A stretch of 64,000 nt of DNA from Sternotherus odoratus (lineage: Eukaryota > Chordata > Testudines > Kinosternidae). The notes below the pieces were generated by a model. The model was not told where the DNA came from and searched no databases. It was given only the letters and a program-made list of their open reading frames with translations. Made by a program: the position numbers and the translations under genes. This document shows, piece after piece, positions 51,001 to 62,839 of this stretch; the stretch's first letter is position 1, and every line of letters begins with the position of its first letter. The DNA lies in assembly GCA_032164245.1 (NCBI GenBank), contig JAVMKO010000001.1, positions 80,845,892 to 80,909,891 of the forward strand, in the 5' to 3' direction.

Positions 51001-54000
51001 GGTAGCAACCCTGCTGCAAAGGGGACTGATCAGGGGCCTGTGGGGCAGGGAGAGACTGCTGTGACCCCCATGTAATCACAACCGGAGCTGGCAGGGAGAC
51101 GATCTGCTGCTGAAAGCCCCTGGGGCAAAGTGTCCCTTGTGGATATGCAAAGCGGCAAGGGTAAGATTGAGAAAGGGTCTGGGAGTGAAAGCCAGAGTGG
51201 GGAAATTGGACAGTGCTGGGAAGGGCAGCAGGAGCAACCTTTCCCCTTCCCCATCCAAAGTCAGCTTCACTGGTGGGGCAGGCCGGTAAGATGGGGTGAT
51301 AAACAGGGGAAGAGGCTGCTGGTATAGGAGTGTAAGGGAGGGGAAGAGGAGACAGCCAGAATGAGGGACCGAGAAAAGGCCAGATCCTCTGCTTGGGGAA
51401 ATCAGTGTCGCCTCATTGACTTTAGTAGCTGCTGATTGATGCCAGCTGAGGATGTGTCCCGCTGGGAAGGGATGAGGACACGTGACTGAGTGTGGGGCGG
51501 GAGAGGCAGCCTGTGAAGGAAAAGGGTGAGCGGCTGGTCCCCCCGCTTGACAGTCAGGCCAATCCTGCAGTTCAGAACAGTCTCCATCACTCCCCCGGAT
51601 CAGGCGGTGCTTGAGTGATGAGGTGCTTCTCTTGCTCTGGGGAGACGTTCTGGCGCTGGCATTATTTACACTCGTTCTCTGCAGCGGCGGTGCGGCTCGG
51701 CAAAGCACACACGCCTCTCGCGGTGCAGGCTGGAGAGTCACAACAACCTCGCTGCGGGAGAGATCCCCACAGCCAGCCCAGGCCTGCTGCAGCTAGAAGG
51801 GGAACGCCGAAACCCAGGAGCTGCCTCTCCTTCCCTTTCCCACTGGGGGGAGGGAGCGGGGGGAGACTTTCACTATTGATAATCTGCTTCTCCAGTGGGA
51901 GACATCTTGCTGGTCATTAGAGCTGGTGTCACGTGTTGAAAGGCTCCCTGGCCCATAGTCCCCAATCTCCTTAGGCCCAGATTGATGAAGGAATTTTAAT
52001 GGTGGTTAGGTGCCTAAATCCCTTTCAGGATCTGGGCCAATGTAATTAGCTGAGTTGGAATTTGATGGGGAGAACAAGGTGAACACTTGTACAGGAAGTG
52101 CCCGTTTAATGGCCAACCGAGCAGTTAGGACCTTAGGTCTCCGCCAAGAGCCAGGACTTCCCCCATCCCAGTGGGTCATATTGCCAGGCTGGACTGGACT
52201 GGGCTCACCAAGGAGACCATCCTCATACCACCGGCACCGCAGTTGTGCCGTAACTGCCTGGGCCTTGGAGGTCAAGCAGTGACCTGGCTTGGGAGAGCCG
52301 ACGTGCTTCTATAGGACGACTGGCTGTGCCATTGGCGATTGGGTTGTTGAGGTGGATTTACTGTCTGTACGGCAGTGGTACCTATAGGCCCCATTGTGCT
52401 AGGTACTGCACAAGGAGCGCTTTGCTGGGCTGCGACAGCACCGAAGGGCTCCCAGGAGGGGCCAAACCGCACTTATTAGCCTCATGGAGGTTAAGGCTAG
52501 AGGACATCACCCGATTATCCAGTCTGACCTCCTGCGTCTCTCAGGCCCCCAGCACCCACACACAAAACCCAACAGCCGAACTTCGGCCAAAGTGTCACAG
52601 CCCACAGGAGACTTGATACTCTGGCAGAGGAACTGTGGTGCACCAGGCCCTGAGGCCCCTGCAGTGGTAGGGAAATGGGGGAGAGAGAAAGACGCCTACA
52701 CCCACCCGCTGCAGAGGAAGACAAAAGACCCGTAAGGGACCTGGGGGAGGAGTCCTTCTTGACCACACACCTGGCTAGAGCCTGAGCCCGTGAACAAGCA
52801 GCCAGTCAGGCACCCGAGAGAGAAAATGTTCAGTGCCCCCTCGGGCCCTGGCCCAGCCTCCTTATTCCAGGCCCCCTCTCCTAGCAGCACAATAATCTAG
52901 GCCTGCAAAAACGGAGCTTTGCCGGTGAAGAGGTGTCCACACGGGGGGCTTTTGCTGTCACCGCTGCATTGGTCAGGGATTACCCCGGCCCAGCATTGCT
53001 GTGCCGGCAACAGTATGCCATAGAGCCTTGGCCCGAGCCAGAGACTGTTCCTACCCCCAGAGCTCACAGGTAAACAGGCTGGATGGGAAGATGTGAGGAA
53101 CAACGGCACGGAGAGCTGAAAGGCCGTGCCACGGTCAGACAGCAGAGCCAGGGATCGAACGCCGGGGTCCTGTCCACCTGCCGCTGCGTGAAACGCCGCT
53201 CAGTTTCTTGGCGCCATCTCTTAGTGCCGACTCCTTTGGAAGGAGCGAGCACGCTCCCCAGTAACACTGATGTCCGGTGAGAGGGCCTTAAAGTCACTTT
53301 CCTATCATTGGAATCCCTGCAGCAGAGGCTGGCCAGACTCGTTTCACTTGTGACTGTGCTCTGCAGCAACTGCTTGGGAAACTGCAATCGACTTATTTTA
53401 CCAGGGGCTTGGTTTGGGCCAGAGGAGCGAGAGGGAGGCTGCCCCAGTGCAGCTGGTGGGGGGAAGGGGAGAGTGGAGCCCCCCTCCCAATCCCTGCGGT
53501 GCTCGGTTCAGCATTATACAGTGTCTGCTTTTAGAAACAGTGGCAGATTCGTGAGCCGAGCTGAGTTTCCGAAGGGACCTATAAACCAAACAGCCTGCCA
53601 TCTGCTCCACTGTCTTGGAATAGCAGCTGGGGTTGGGGGAGAGGGAGTCCGAGCGAGGGGAATGGAGGGAATGAGAAAAATGGAGGAGATAATGAAAGCA
53701 AACGGGGGGGGGGGGGGGGGGAGGGAGGGGGGGGACATGGGATAAGAGCGAGAGAGGCAGAGGATGAGAGCAGAGGGAGGGTGAAAACATGAGCTAGAAT
53801 GGAGGAGAGGAAAGCAAGGATGAAAGAAAGAGTAAGAGGGGAGAGCAGAGGCACAAGAGTGAGGTGGGAATGAGAGTCAGCGGAGGGAGGCTGGGAGGAG
53901 CAGAGGCGGGCAGGCTGGAATGGGGATGTGGGTAATTGAGAGGAGCACAGTGAGGTGGGAACATGCCGCGTATAGTACAGGAACAGCTCCCGATGCTCCG

Positions 54001-56960
54001 ACAGCCAGGGTACCGCGGCTGTGCCTCTTCTGCAGGCCAGCCCCCAGCCCTTGAAGGGCTCTCTCACCCAGCATGCCCCACTCAGGCGGGCAGCTCTGGC
54101 ATGTCTGGCCCTGGCACCAAGCTGGCCTGAAATCCTGATTGCAAAAGAAACAAACGGGCCAGCGCCGCCTGTGTCGCCCCTCCCACGCAAGGCCCCTGCC
54201 CTGCCTTGGCTTTTATTGAGAGCCGCAGGGCAGAGACGGAACGCCTGGCTTGGCAGCAGAGTAAATAGCAGCTACATCGGTCTCTCCGGCCCAGGGGGGA
54301 AGAGGGCTGGTTTTAATCAAAGGTAAATAACAGCCGGTATTCTCTGACCCTTAAGCCAATTGGAAAATAACATTTCAGCCAGCCCCGTGCCCGCTGGAGG
54401 GGAACAGCAGCCACTGGGATGGAGCCGGTTAATGGCCAGCAATAGCTGTTCCGCACAGCTAGAACCAGAAGAGTAGTGATGGGAAAGACCTAGAGGGGCA
54501 GTGAGTCTATCCTGCCCCGCCAGTACAGGGTTGTTCTGGACAGTGTGTTCTCTGGGGCTTGCCCAGATCTAGTTTCAATGGTCCCAAGCAATGGGACGGC
54601 CACCTATGGAAGGCAGGCTGTAGGCAAACAGGCCTCACTGCTGGCTACCCAGCCTGCATTCCCCTGCTGGGCTCCAGTCCATCCAGTGTGGAGATGGAGC
54701 CAAGCCAAAGCTCTGCATCCGAACCTCTCTGCGTGTTGAGCTGGTTTGGAACCTGAGTGGAGGTCAAGCCTGGCCCTGGATCTGCAATGGGCTGCTCCAA
54801 ACACCCCACTAAACCCTGGTGCAGTCGGGATCTGGGTCTAAATTCGATTACAGGGAAAGACTCAGCCAATCCGCACTATGGCGTGTGTCTCAGATACCTA
54901 CCCAATGGCAGAGGCATCTGTATGGGCTCTATCAGTCATGACCCCCATCAGGTCTCTTCCCTGCTCTCCACCCCATCCTCCTTTTCTTGTTGCAAGGCAC
55001 TTTTCAGGCTTTCATAGCAACAAGGTGAGCACATGGTGGCTGCCAGACTGTCACCAGCCCTCCCTTATCAGGGCTAGAAAACATACTGTTACGGTGAGAG
55101 TTGCTAGGCGGCACAATTACAGACAGTCTACCAAGCTTTTTTCCTCTTAGTGTATGAGCAAGTTTTTAGTCTTGGAAGAAATGCAGGTGTGTTGCGTTGT
55201 TGTTGGGGTTACATGAGGTTCTGGATACAGGGAGCTGCGAGAGGGACAGGAGAGTCAGATCTCTGCCATGCTGTTTGACTAGAATCCATTCTTGAGGCTG
55301 AGTTACCCCCTAGGAACCAGACATTGGGGTCAGATCGATCCTTGAAAGAAGGGATTGTCCTGCCTCCATTCCAGGACTGGTGTATGTGTGTGTGTGTAAA
55401 TATACCAAGTTACACTTTGAGTACACCAAACTCCCCAGGGGGAAGCTGAGCTGCAAGACCCTGACATCTGCCACTGCTCAGCGGAGGAACGATGGGGTGA
55501 CTGGGATGGAAAGAAGGGGCAATAATATCATATGTGCTCAGCTGCAGATGGACACTGCTCTCTTTGAGGCCCAATCCTGAACGATTCAGAGCTACTCCTG
55601 GAGGTGCTGAGGGCCCTCATCTCCTAATGACATCAGTGTTCAGCCGCTCTGGCAATCTGTCAGCAGCTGGCAGGATGCAGCCCCTTGTGAGAACCCCAGC
55701 TGGTACTCTAAGGAACAATCATGCACTGGCTGGTGAGGTGCCATTGTGAGAGAAAAGGTCACTTAAAAAGTCTTTTCCAGATCTATTGCTGTGATTCTAT
55801 GCTCCTCCCATCCGGAGAGCCCTAGCTCCACTGTGTGCCTGCACAGTGCACAAACATACATCTCCCTAGTGCGACACTGATTACCCAGTGCAAGGTTGGG
55901 GGCGGGGGGAGGGGGGGAAGCTCAAGAATCTCTAGTGTGTTAAAGCAACTAACCATTGATTTCAAGGGAAGTTAGGAACCTAAATATGTTTGGTCTAGGC
56001 CATGTGTTCACATTCATTCCATCATGAAAGCCTCTTCCCCACGTGTGTGTGTGAGCACACACAGACACGCCGCTCCCCCAGTGGGAGATCGTAGACACAC
56101 TGTTCACCAGTTGGGACCCCCAACTGTGCCTCTAGATAGATCTTGCGCCAGTGTTAAAAAGGGAAGAGAATTCATTCCTCATGTCCTTTCATTCCTGGGT
56201 GTCTTCTCCACTAGTCCTCCCCTACCCCTTGAATCCTGTGTTGTTTCTCAGCACAGTGAAATGGAATCCTTCCAGCTATAAATCAGGATGTCAGGACCCG
56301 GGCTACTGGGGTGTGGGTCGAAGCCGGGGCCTGGGTTGGAGGGGACTCGAAAACATGGTCTGAATTCAGTCTAGAGGGTCAAGGCCAGAAGCAGCAGGCC
56401 GTACCCCTGCCATGCCATAGCATCAGGTCGGAGCCAAGGTCAATGAGCCACGCCAGCCTGGAGCTACGTGAGTCAGCCAAAGCGAGTTAGCAGAAGAAAG
56501 ACAGAGTTTGGTGTAAGGTGCTGAGCTGAGGACTAGGAACGGAGGCAGAGTGAGGCATGAGCAAGAAGCAGGAACCAGGGCCAGGTATCAAGAGCAAGGC
56601 AAGGGCTCAGGAACGCACAGCAGGGTCTGTTTGCAGCCGAAAGCCAGGGATCCACCTAGTTGCACAGACAGCCTCCAGATGTTTATTGAATAGCATGCTT
56701 GGGCCAATCAGAGACTGCGGTAGGCTCTGCCAGTCAGGACCTCTTTGAGCAGGACATCCAGTGGTGCTTGAACCCACAGGGCTCTTAGGTTGCTGTTCCC
56801 CACTACACCAGAGATGTTGGGAGTGGTGTGGACATGGCAGTCACCTAGGAGTCAGCAGACCTGGGGTCCAGACCCGTGGATCCTCGCACAGAAGCTGCTA
56901 GAAGCGTCACAGGACTCACTCCTGCTTCCTGGCCAATCTTTGCCTCTGTCCAAGATGATG
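51000..56960. other. Intergenic region with SINE and CR1 fragments
   Basis: No gene is supported. 52480-52560 resembles an antisense CR1 3' end (CCAGTCTGACCTCCTGCGTC). 53080-53185 resembles an antisense MIR/tRNA SINE (CAGAGCCAGGGATCGAAC). The longest open frame (221 codons, minus, 51076-51741) has no recognisable domain. Confidence 0.45.
53630..53960. repeat. Purine-rich tract with an 18-base G run
   Basis: The plus strand is almost all purine over about 330 bases (GAGAAAAATGGAGGAGATAA, GAGAGAGGCAGAGGATGAGA), with G18 at 53704-53721. It is a low-complexity tract. Confidence 0.75.
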
Positions 56961-56962
56961 TG

Positions 56963-58107
56963 TGTGACAGGTTCTGTCACAGAGACCCCCTTGGAACTGT
57001 CACCTGACAGGCTGCAGTTACCACGGAGCCTGTTTTTCCTGCCAGCGTGGGACTCCAGAACCCTGCCTTTTTGAGCCAGACAGGCTAGTGTGCTGCAACA
57101 CAGACCCAGGTCTGGTCCACACCCCTCCAAAGTTGCAGACTTTAGCCAAAAACAACTCAACAGCTCACCTCTCTCCCAGCTCACCTCTCTCCCAGCACCC
57201 AGCTCCCACTGAGATTCAACCCCCAAATACATCTGTTATACTCTGCATAAAGATTATAAAGGGTAAACTCATAAATTGTCTGCCCTCTATAACACCGATA
57301 GAGAGAGATGCACAGCTGTTTGCTCCCCCAGGTATGAATCACTTACGCTGGATTCATTAATAAACAAAAGGGATTTTATCAAGTATTAGAAGTAGGATTT
57401 AAGTGGTTTCAAGTAATAACAGATGGAACAAAGTAAGTCACCAAGCAAAATAAAGCAAAAACACACAAGTCTAAGCCTAATACATTAAGAAACTGTTTAC
57501 AGGTAAATCTCACTCTCACAGATGTTCCAATAAGCTTCTTTCACAAACTAGATTCCTTCCTAGTCTGGGCCCAATCCTTTCCCCTGGTACAGGCCTTGTT
57601 AGTTCCAGCAGATATCTAGGTGGAAAGCAAAGGTTTTCTCAGGATCGGCAGCCACCTTTTATAGCTTTGGCACGATGTGGGAATCTTTTGTCTCTCTCTG
57701 GGTCCGCACCCCACCTTCTAAATGGAAAAGCACCAGATTTAAGATGGATTCCAGTATCAGGGGACATGTTCACATATCCTGTGAGACCCCAGCCTCCATT
57801 TTTCCAGGGCTGGCTCACATGCACCCAGGAAGGTTTGCAACTAAACAGAGCCATTTCCAGGTCATTGATTCAGCAGCACCCTTAAAGATTTCCATTTAAT
57901 GGCTTTACCTCAGTAATACAAGTTTATAGCTTATTTCCCTAACTTCAGACATAGAAATAATACATGCAAACAAACAGGATGACCACACTCAGTAGATGAC
58001 AAGCTTTGTCATGATACCTTACACGAGACCTTTGCATGAAGCGTATTCCAGTTACATTCTATTCACACTCATAAGCATATTTCCAGAAAACATTACGGAG
58101 TGCAACG
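56963..58107 (-). mobile_element. AT-rich ERV LTR-like element, minus orientation
   Basis: It starts TGTGACAGGTTCTGTCACAG and ends near GGAGTGCAACG. A minus-strand TATAAAAG lies at about 57657-57664. The block is AT-rich against its flanks and has no retroviral genes. GATGTG occurs at 56957-56962 and 58113-58118 but does not fit TG...CA ends neatly, so the edges are approximate. Confidence 0.55.
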
Positions 58108-58364
58108 TCTCCGATGTGTGAGCCTCTTCTCAGTGCGTTGTACCCTCTAACTGGTGTCTCTTACTCCGAGAGAAGAGCATGTGGGTATGGAGGGGTGTAC
58201 AGGAGGAGGGTGGTCACTTACATTCTTGGCCAGTTCATACTGAGGAGCCAACTCTCTTCAGCACCGTGGACAGCACAGCCAAGTCCGGCTAACCCCACTC
58301 ACCTGGCCGATCCCCTCCCAGCCTGTCATTATTAGATCATTCTGGAGATTCATTCAGCTTAACT

Positions 58365-58425
58365 GGGGCTCATAGACTTTAAGGTCAGACGGGACCATCA
58401 TACTCATCCCTGCTTGCTTTGTTTT
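58365..58425 (-). mobile_element. CR1 3'-end fragment, antisense
   Basis: TCATAGACTTTAAGGTCAGA, then CGGGACCATCATACTCATCC, is the reverse complement of the CR1 3' terminus. Confidence 0.65.
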
Positions 58426-58589
58426 GCTTCCTAACCAGCAACAACTTTCATTTTGCAGCCCCTTGGCTCCTCTTTATGAACCAATCTGCAGTCGATGGCA
58501 CTAAATATGCAGCTGCTCTGAAGCTGCAGCTTAGATTTGGGTTATTTTTTGCAGAGAAATCCTCTTTTCTATCAGCTTTGACATCAGAC

Positions 58590-58880
58590 AATCCCTCCAA
58601 TGCCCTCTCTTTCTCGCTCCCCGTGTCTTTCACTATCTCATTCTCTCTGTCAGCCTCTGCATTTTTCTTTCCCTCGCCCCTATATTCTCTTTCTCTGCAT
58701 CTCTTCCCTTCTCTCCATATTTTTGATTCCTGTTTATTTTCCTCTAACCATCTCTCCAGGTAGTTCTTCCTTCTCTCCTTAACCCTTGCAGTGCCTCTCT
58801 TCTTTCTCCTTTCTCCATATTTATCTCCTTTGTATTTGTTCCCCCTCCCTCTTTCCTCCTTTCCCCACCCCTTCCTTCTC
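58590..58880. repeat. Pyrimidine-rich tract
   Basis: CTCTTTCTCGCTCCCC- and TCCTTCTC-type sequence dominates about 290 bases of the plus strand. It is a low-complexity polypyrimidine stretch with no clear unit. Confidence 0.7.
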
Positions 58881-59693
58881 AGCTGCTCATTTCCATGTAG
58901 CTGTGAGTTTACCAAAGAGCTGCCTTTTTGCTTTGGAGTCCTGCACGCAGACATCAGGCACAAAACACCCAGTGGCATGGCCCTCCTATAGCGGATGAAG
59001 CCTGGAATACTTAGCAGAAGCATTAACCATTTTGCAGGCCCAGCCCTTGCATCCCAGCCAGTCTAGTATCACACCTCATGGGTGATACAGGCCAATAGCA
59101 GCACAAAGAAGGACTCAAGGAGGGAGTAGACACAGGCACCTAGAGACTTCAGCGGTAGGCACTGCAGAAAATCCATAGATATGTAGATTAGATTAGATCA
59201 ACTGCATTCGTCTAGGGCCGTGGTTCTCAAACTGTGGACCACTAATGGTTTGCGAGCGCCATTCAGGTAGTCCGTGGATAGTTCCCGCTAAGGTGTGCAC
59301 CTGGACAGCCGCACACGAGAATGAAGGGCCACCCACCTCATTAGTGGAGCTGTGCAGGTGTGGCTCCATTCATTAGGTGCCCGGACCTTGGAGAACATGC
59401 ACATGTAAGGTGAGGTGGTGGCCTTTGGGGGGGGGATAGGGGGCAGCTGGGAGGGGACAGTAAGGTGAGAAGAGGGGGTGGGGAGAATTTGGGATGTGCA
59501 GGGCTGTGATGGCCAGAGAAAAGAGGCAACTTTCTCCAGCCCCAGTTCAGGGGCTTCTGTGGAGAGACCCCCCCCTCCTTCCCAGCCCCAGCTCAGGGGT
59601 TGCCACAGCAGGGGACAGAGGGCACATCCATTGCATTAGAAAGGTAAGACTTCTGATATTAAAATATGAGCAGTGTGCTTTTATTTGTAGAAC

Positions 59694-60058
59694 TGTCACG
59701 GAGTGTGGGGAGTCCGGTCCCTGCACCCCCACTTCCTGGGATTCACAGTGACTCTCAGCCAGCCAGTAGATTAGAAGGTTTATTTGAGATGACAGGAACA
59801 CAATCCAACTCAGAGCTTCTCAGTACAAACAGGACCCCTTAGTCAGGCCCTTCTGGAGGGCAGGGAGATGAGACCCCAGATTGGGGCTCCCGCCTCGTCC
59901 CCACCCTCCCTCCTTCCCCAAGCTCCACTGAAAACAAACTGCCCCCCTGCTCCCTTCCCCCGGCCACTCCCCCAGCCTTTGTTCAGATACACACAGGCAG
60001 AGCCTCCCCTCCCCCGACTGGGGTCGGGTTACAGCCCAGAGTTACCTTCCCTGTCACA
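59694..60058 (-). mobile_element. Solo LTR, 365 bp, perfect 5-bp TSD
   Basis: TGTCACGGAGTGTGGGGAG at the left and CCCTGTCACA at the right. AGAAC is duplicated exactly at 59689-59693 and 60059-60063. A minus-strand AATAAA lies in AGAAGGTTTATTTGAGATGA. It is related to the LTR at 6162-6752 but shorter. Confidence 0.88.
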
Positions 60059-60199
60059 AGAACAAAAAAAGGTTATTATTATTTTTTATATAGAGCTTTT
60101 ATCCAAAGTGCTTTACAATGGTTAGCTAACGGTAAAAACAACATTTGGAAAGATTATTACGTCGTCCACCAAGCCCCTCAGCAATTTTCAAGTGGTCCA

Positions 60200-60202
<3 letters not shown>

Positions 60203-60264
<62 letters not shown>
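60203..60264. repeat. (AT)n microsatellite, about 31 units
   Basis: An uninterrupted AT dinucleotide run directly abuts the left arm of the inverted repeat at 60263-60395. Confidence 0.95.
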
Positions 60265-60266
<2 letters not shown>

Positions 60267-60395
60267 GAGCTGTTATTAGAACCCTTAGACCAGCGGTTCT
60301 CCAATATATATATATATTGGAGAACCCTTCTCTCCATATTTTATTGGAGAGAATTGGAGAACCGCTGGTCTAAGGGTTCTAATAACAGCTCGAAT
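60263..60395. repeat. Perfect 43-bp inverted repeat, 47-bp spacer
   Basis: The arm at 60263-60305 is the exact reverse complement of 60353-60395. The spacer holds a second AATATATATATATATTGG palindrome, so 60295-60326 (32 bases) is itself a perfect palindrome. The right arm spans the hAT end, its target duplication and 20 bases of flanking DNA. Confidence 0.95.
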
Positions 60396-62779
60396 CCTCA
60401 CTGAACAGTATTATAGCACGTGCCTGCACACAAGTAGCATGGGAATGGAGTAGGAAATTGCACAGACACTTAAAGGAGAGGAAGGGGTGAAACAGCACCC
60501 AGGGACTTGTACCCAAAGTTCATTCCATCCCCTGATTCGCCTCTCACCAGGGTTCCGCACCCAGAGGCCGTTCCAGAGGGACACAGGGATCCAGTTCCGA
60601 TTCTTATCCAGTTCCTCCTCCCAGAGTCCATTCCAGCCTGTTCAGGAATCCAGTTCAGGCCTTCCCTCCAAGAGTATACAAATCGAGGTACACCCCAGAG
60701 TGGGTCCTGGTCACTGCCTGGCAGGATACCCGTAACTCTTATTGACTTCAGTGGTAGCTATTGGTATTCTGTAGGGGAAGAATTAGGTCTGAGGCGTTAT
60801 GTGGACTCCTGGAGAAAATTGTCTTGGGGGCTAACAAATCACTTTGCCTGTGTTTCTGGACATTTGCAAGAGTACCAGGGGCATTTATAAAAGCCCCTAC
60901 AACTCCCCCCTCCATTAGTAACCCTCAGCAGACTGTAACACATAAGTGCTGAGCTCAACATGGGATCCAGACTACACATCCCTTTCCCTAACACATCCAG
61001 AAGGGGGTACTCTTCTCTGGCTTTCCCTTCTCCTCCAAGGGTTTCGGGGCCAGATATTCTGCTTTCTTTAAGGATGGGCCTCTCAGTGTGATGCAGATGA
61101 CAATCCCCTCCTCAGCCCCCTGGCCAGGGTAGTCAGCATTAGGATGCTGCAGCAGGACCAAGGAGGAGGGGTGAGTGGCTGGGTCTGGCAAGACAGCACA
61201 GCCCGGCTATTCAGCACCAGTATCTCAGCAGGACAGGCTGTTTCCTCAAGAGCAGCCCAGAAGTCACTTGTGAAAATGGTGGGCTTTCCCCGGGAGGTGG
61301 GGGGAGAGCTGCTTTTTAAGGAACTTTACGCTGGCATTCTGATATTTTTCCCAAACAGCTTTCAGAACCGGCAGTACTCCTTACACCTTAGACTACTAAA
61401 ACAAGAGGTGAGCTGAGCTTGGAGATTGCTCCGCAGTTTCTCTTCGTCAGGTGTGTCTAGACAGGAGGTTTTGGTTAGGGCCCATCTCTAGCTAAAAAGG
61501 AAAAAAAAAATCCCATTTACTTTCCAACCTTGCTGCTGTTTATTTTTTGCATTTCTTTTAGCTGGGAGGATGGAGCAGACAGTTTAACTTCTGATTCTAG
61601 GTGCCTGCCCCACTCCTGCAAAGCAATTGAAAGCAAACTGTGTTCCCTGAACATGGGGTTGTTTACTGACAAAAGAAAATCCGGGAAAACATTTCCATTG
61701 ATGTTTAGGGTTTCACCAGCCCTAAAGTGTGGACTGAATTGACCTGATTGCATCCTTTCAAATGCCAGCTGGTAATGCTGCTTCAGGGGCTGATCCTGGC
61801 TGATCCTGAGCTCCTTCCGTTGGTATTGGAATTAGGAGGAGACAAGGATGCTCAGCACCTGGCAGGAACCATCTCTGAGTCACTCTAAGCCCCACACTTT
61901 CCTCTGGGGACAAGAAATCCCCGCTGTGATGAGCCAGGAGGCAGGCAGATTCCCCACCCCTGCTTTCTATTTATCCTCAGTAGCACTTCTGTTCATAATA
62001 ATAATTAATAGTTATTTAGCATTTCTCTAGCATCTTAATTCCAAGCATCACAAACAAACCAAATGATACGAATTAACCCTCACAGTGCCCCTGTCAGGTC
62101 AGGATTTTATCTTCAGATTGGGAAACTGAGGCACAAAGACTGAGGATCAGCTCCTAAACTGGTGTAAATCCGCACTCATTTCAGTGTAACTACATCAGTT
62201 TACATCCCCCAAGGCTCTGGCCCAACATGCCCTTGTATTTCATAGTAGAACTAGGATTAGGATGCAGGAGTCCTGGCTCCCGATCCTATGCGCTAACCAT
62301 TAGACCTGTAGCTGTCTCATCTCCCTGGCTGGTGCACCAACCCCTTCCGCTCCGTGGTGCTAAAGAGTCAGGGAATACAGGCAGGTGAAACATTTTCAGG
62401 GGCTTCAAGGAAAATGCTGTGCTGACGAGGCAAAGCATGCATATGCTGGCATTATCTAGGGCCTGCTCAGGGGTCCTGAGGAGTCAGTTGAGGGACATCA
62501 CCTCCATCGTCCTGGAGACCTTAATAAAGACAGGATCATTCTCCGTGGCAAGGCCTTCATCTCCCCTCTGCCACCACTCAGCCTGAAATCTGAATTATGC
62601 CCAGGCTCCTGAGAGAGGCCTCATGTCATCCCTGCGCAGCCTCTCTGGCTTTATTTATTCTTGGATTAGACGGGGCAGGGAAGAGGAGGGGATGGACCCT
62701 TCATCCGAGAGCACTGGGAACAGGTCCAAATAATCCTTGGGAGTCCCCGCTGCGTCTCTGCAGCAACAGTAGAGGAGAG
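60396..62779. other. Intergenic; MIR fragment near 62055-62310
   Basis: No gene recognised. GGGAAACTGAGGCACAAAGA and GCGCTAACCATTAGACCT (62125-62310) are antisense MIR/tRNA-SINE sequence, interrupted by a TGGTGTAAATC...GTTTACATC near-palindrome at 62160-62210. Confidence 0.5.
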
Positions 62780-62786
62780 ATGCACG

Positions 62787-62827
<41 letters not shown>

Positions 62828-62839
62828 ATACACACACAC
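62780..62839. repeat. 60-bp alternating purine-pyrimidine tract
   Basis: GCACGCACGCGCGCGCACAC runs into (CA)n and CATACACATACACAC with no break in purine-pyrimidine alternation. It is a strong Z-DNA-type sequence. Confidence 0.9.

Larger units (their letters stand above)
59218..60367. mobile_element. hAT-type element, interrupted by a solo LTR
   Basis: The left end CCGTGGTTCTCAAACT pairs with the right end GGAGAACCGCTG. Flanks GTCTAGGG (59210-59217) and GTCTAAGG (60368-60375) agree at 7 of 8. Inside are the solo LTR at 59694-60058, the (AT)n tract and one arm of a perfect inverted repeat. No transposase. Confidence 0.75.

Noticed and set aside
51076..51741. 221-codon minus-strand open frame
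   Set aside because: No recognisable domain, start context or exon partners. Composition is like the surrounding intergenic DNA.
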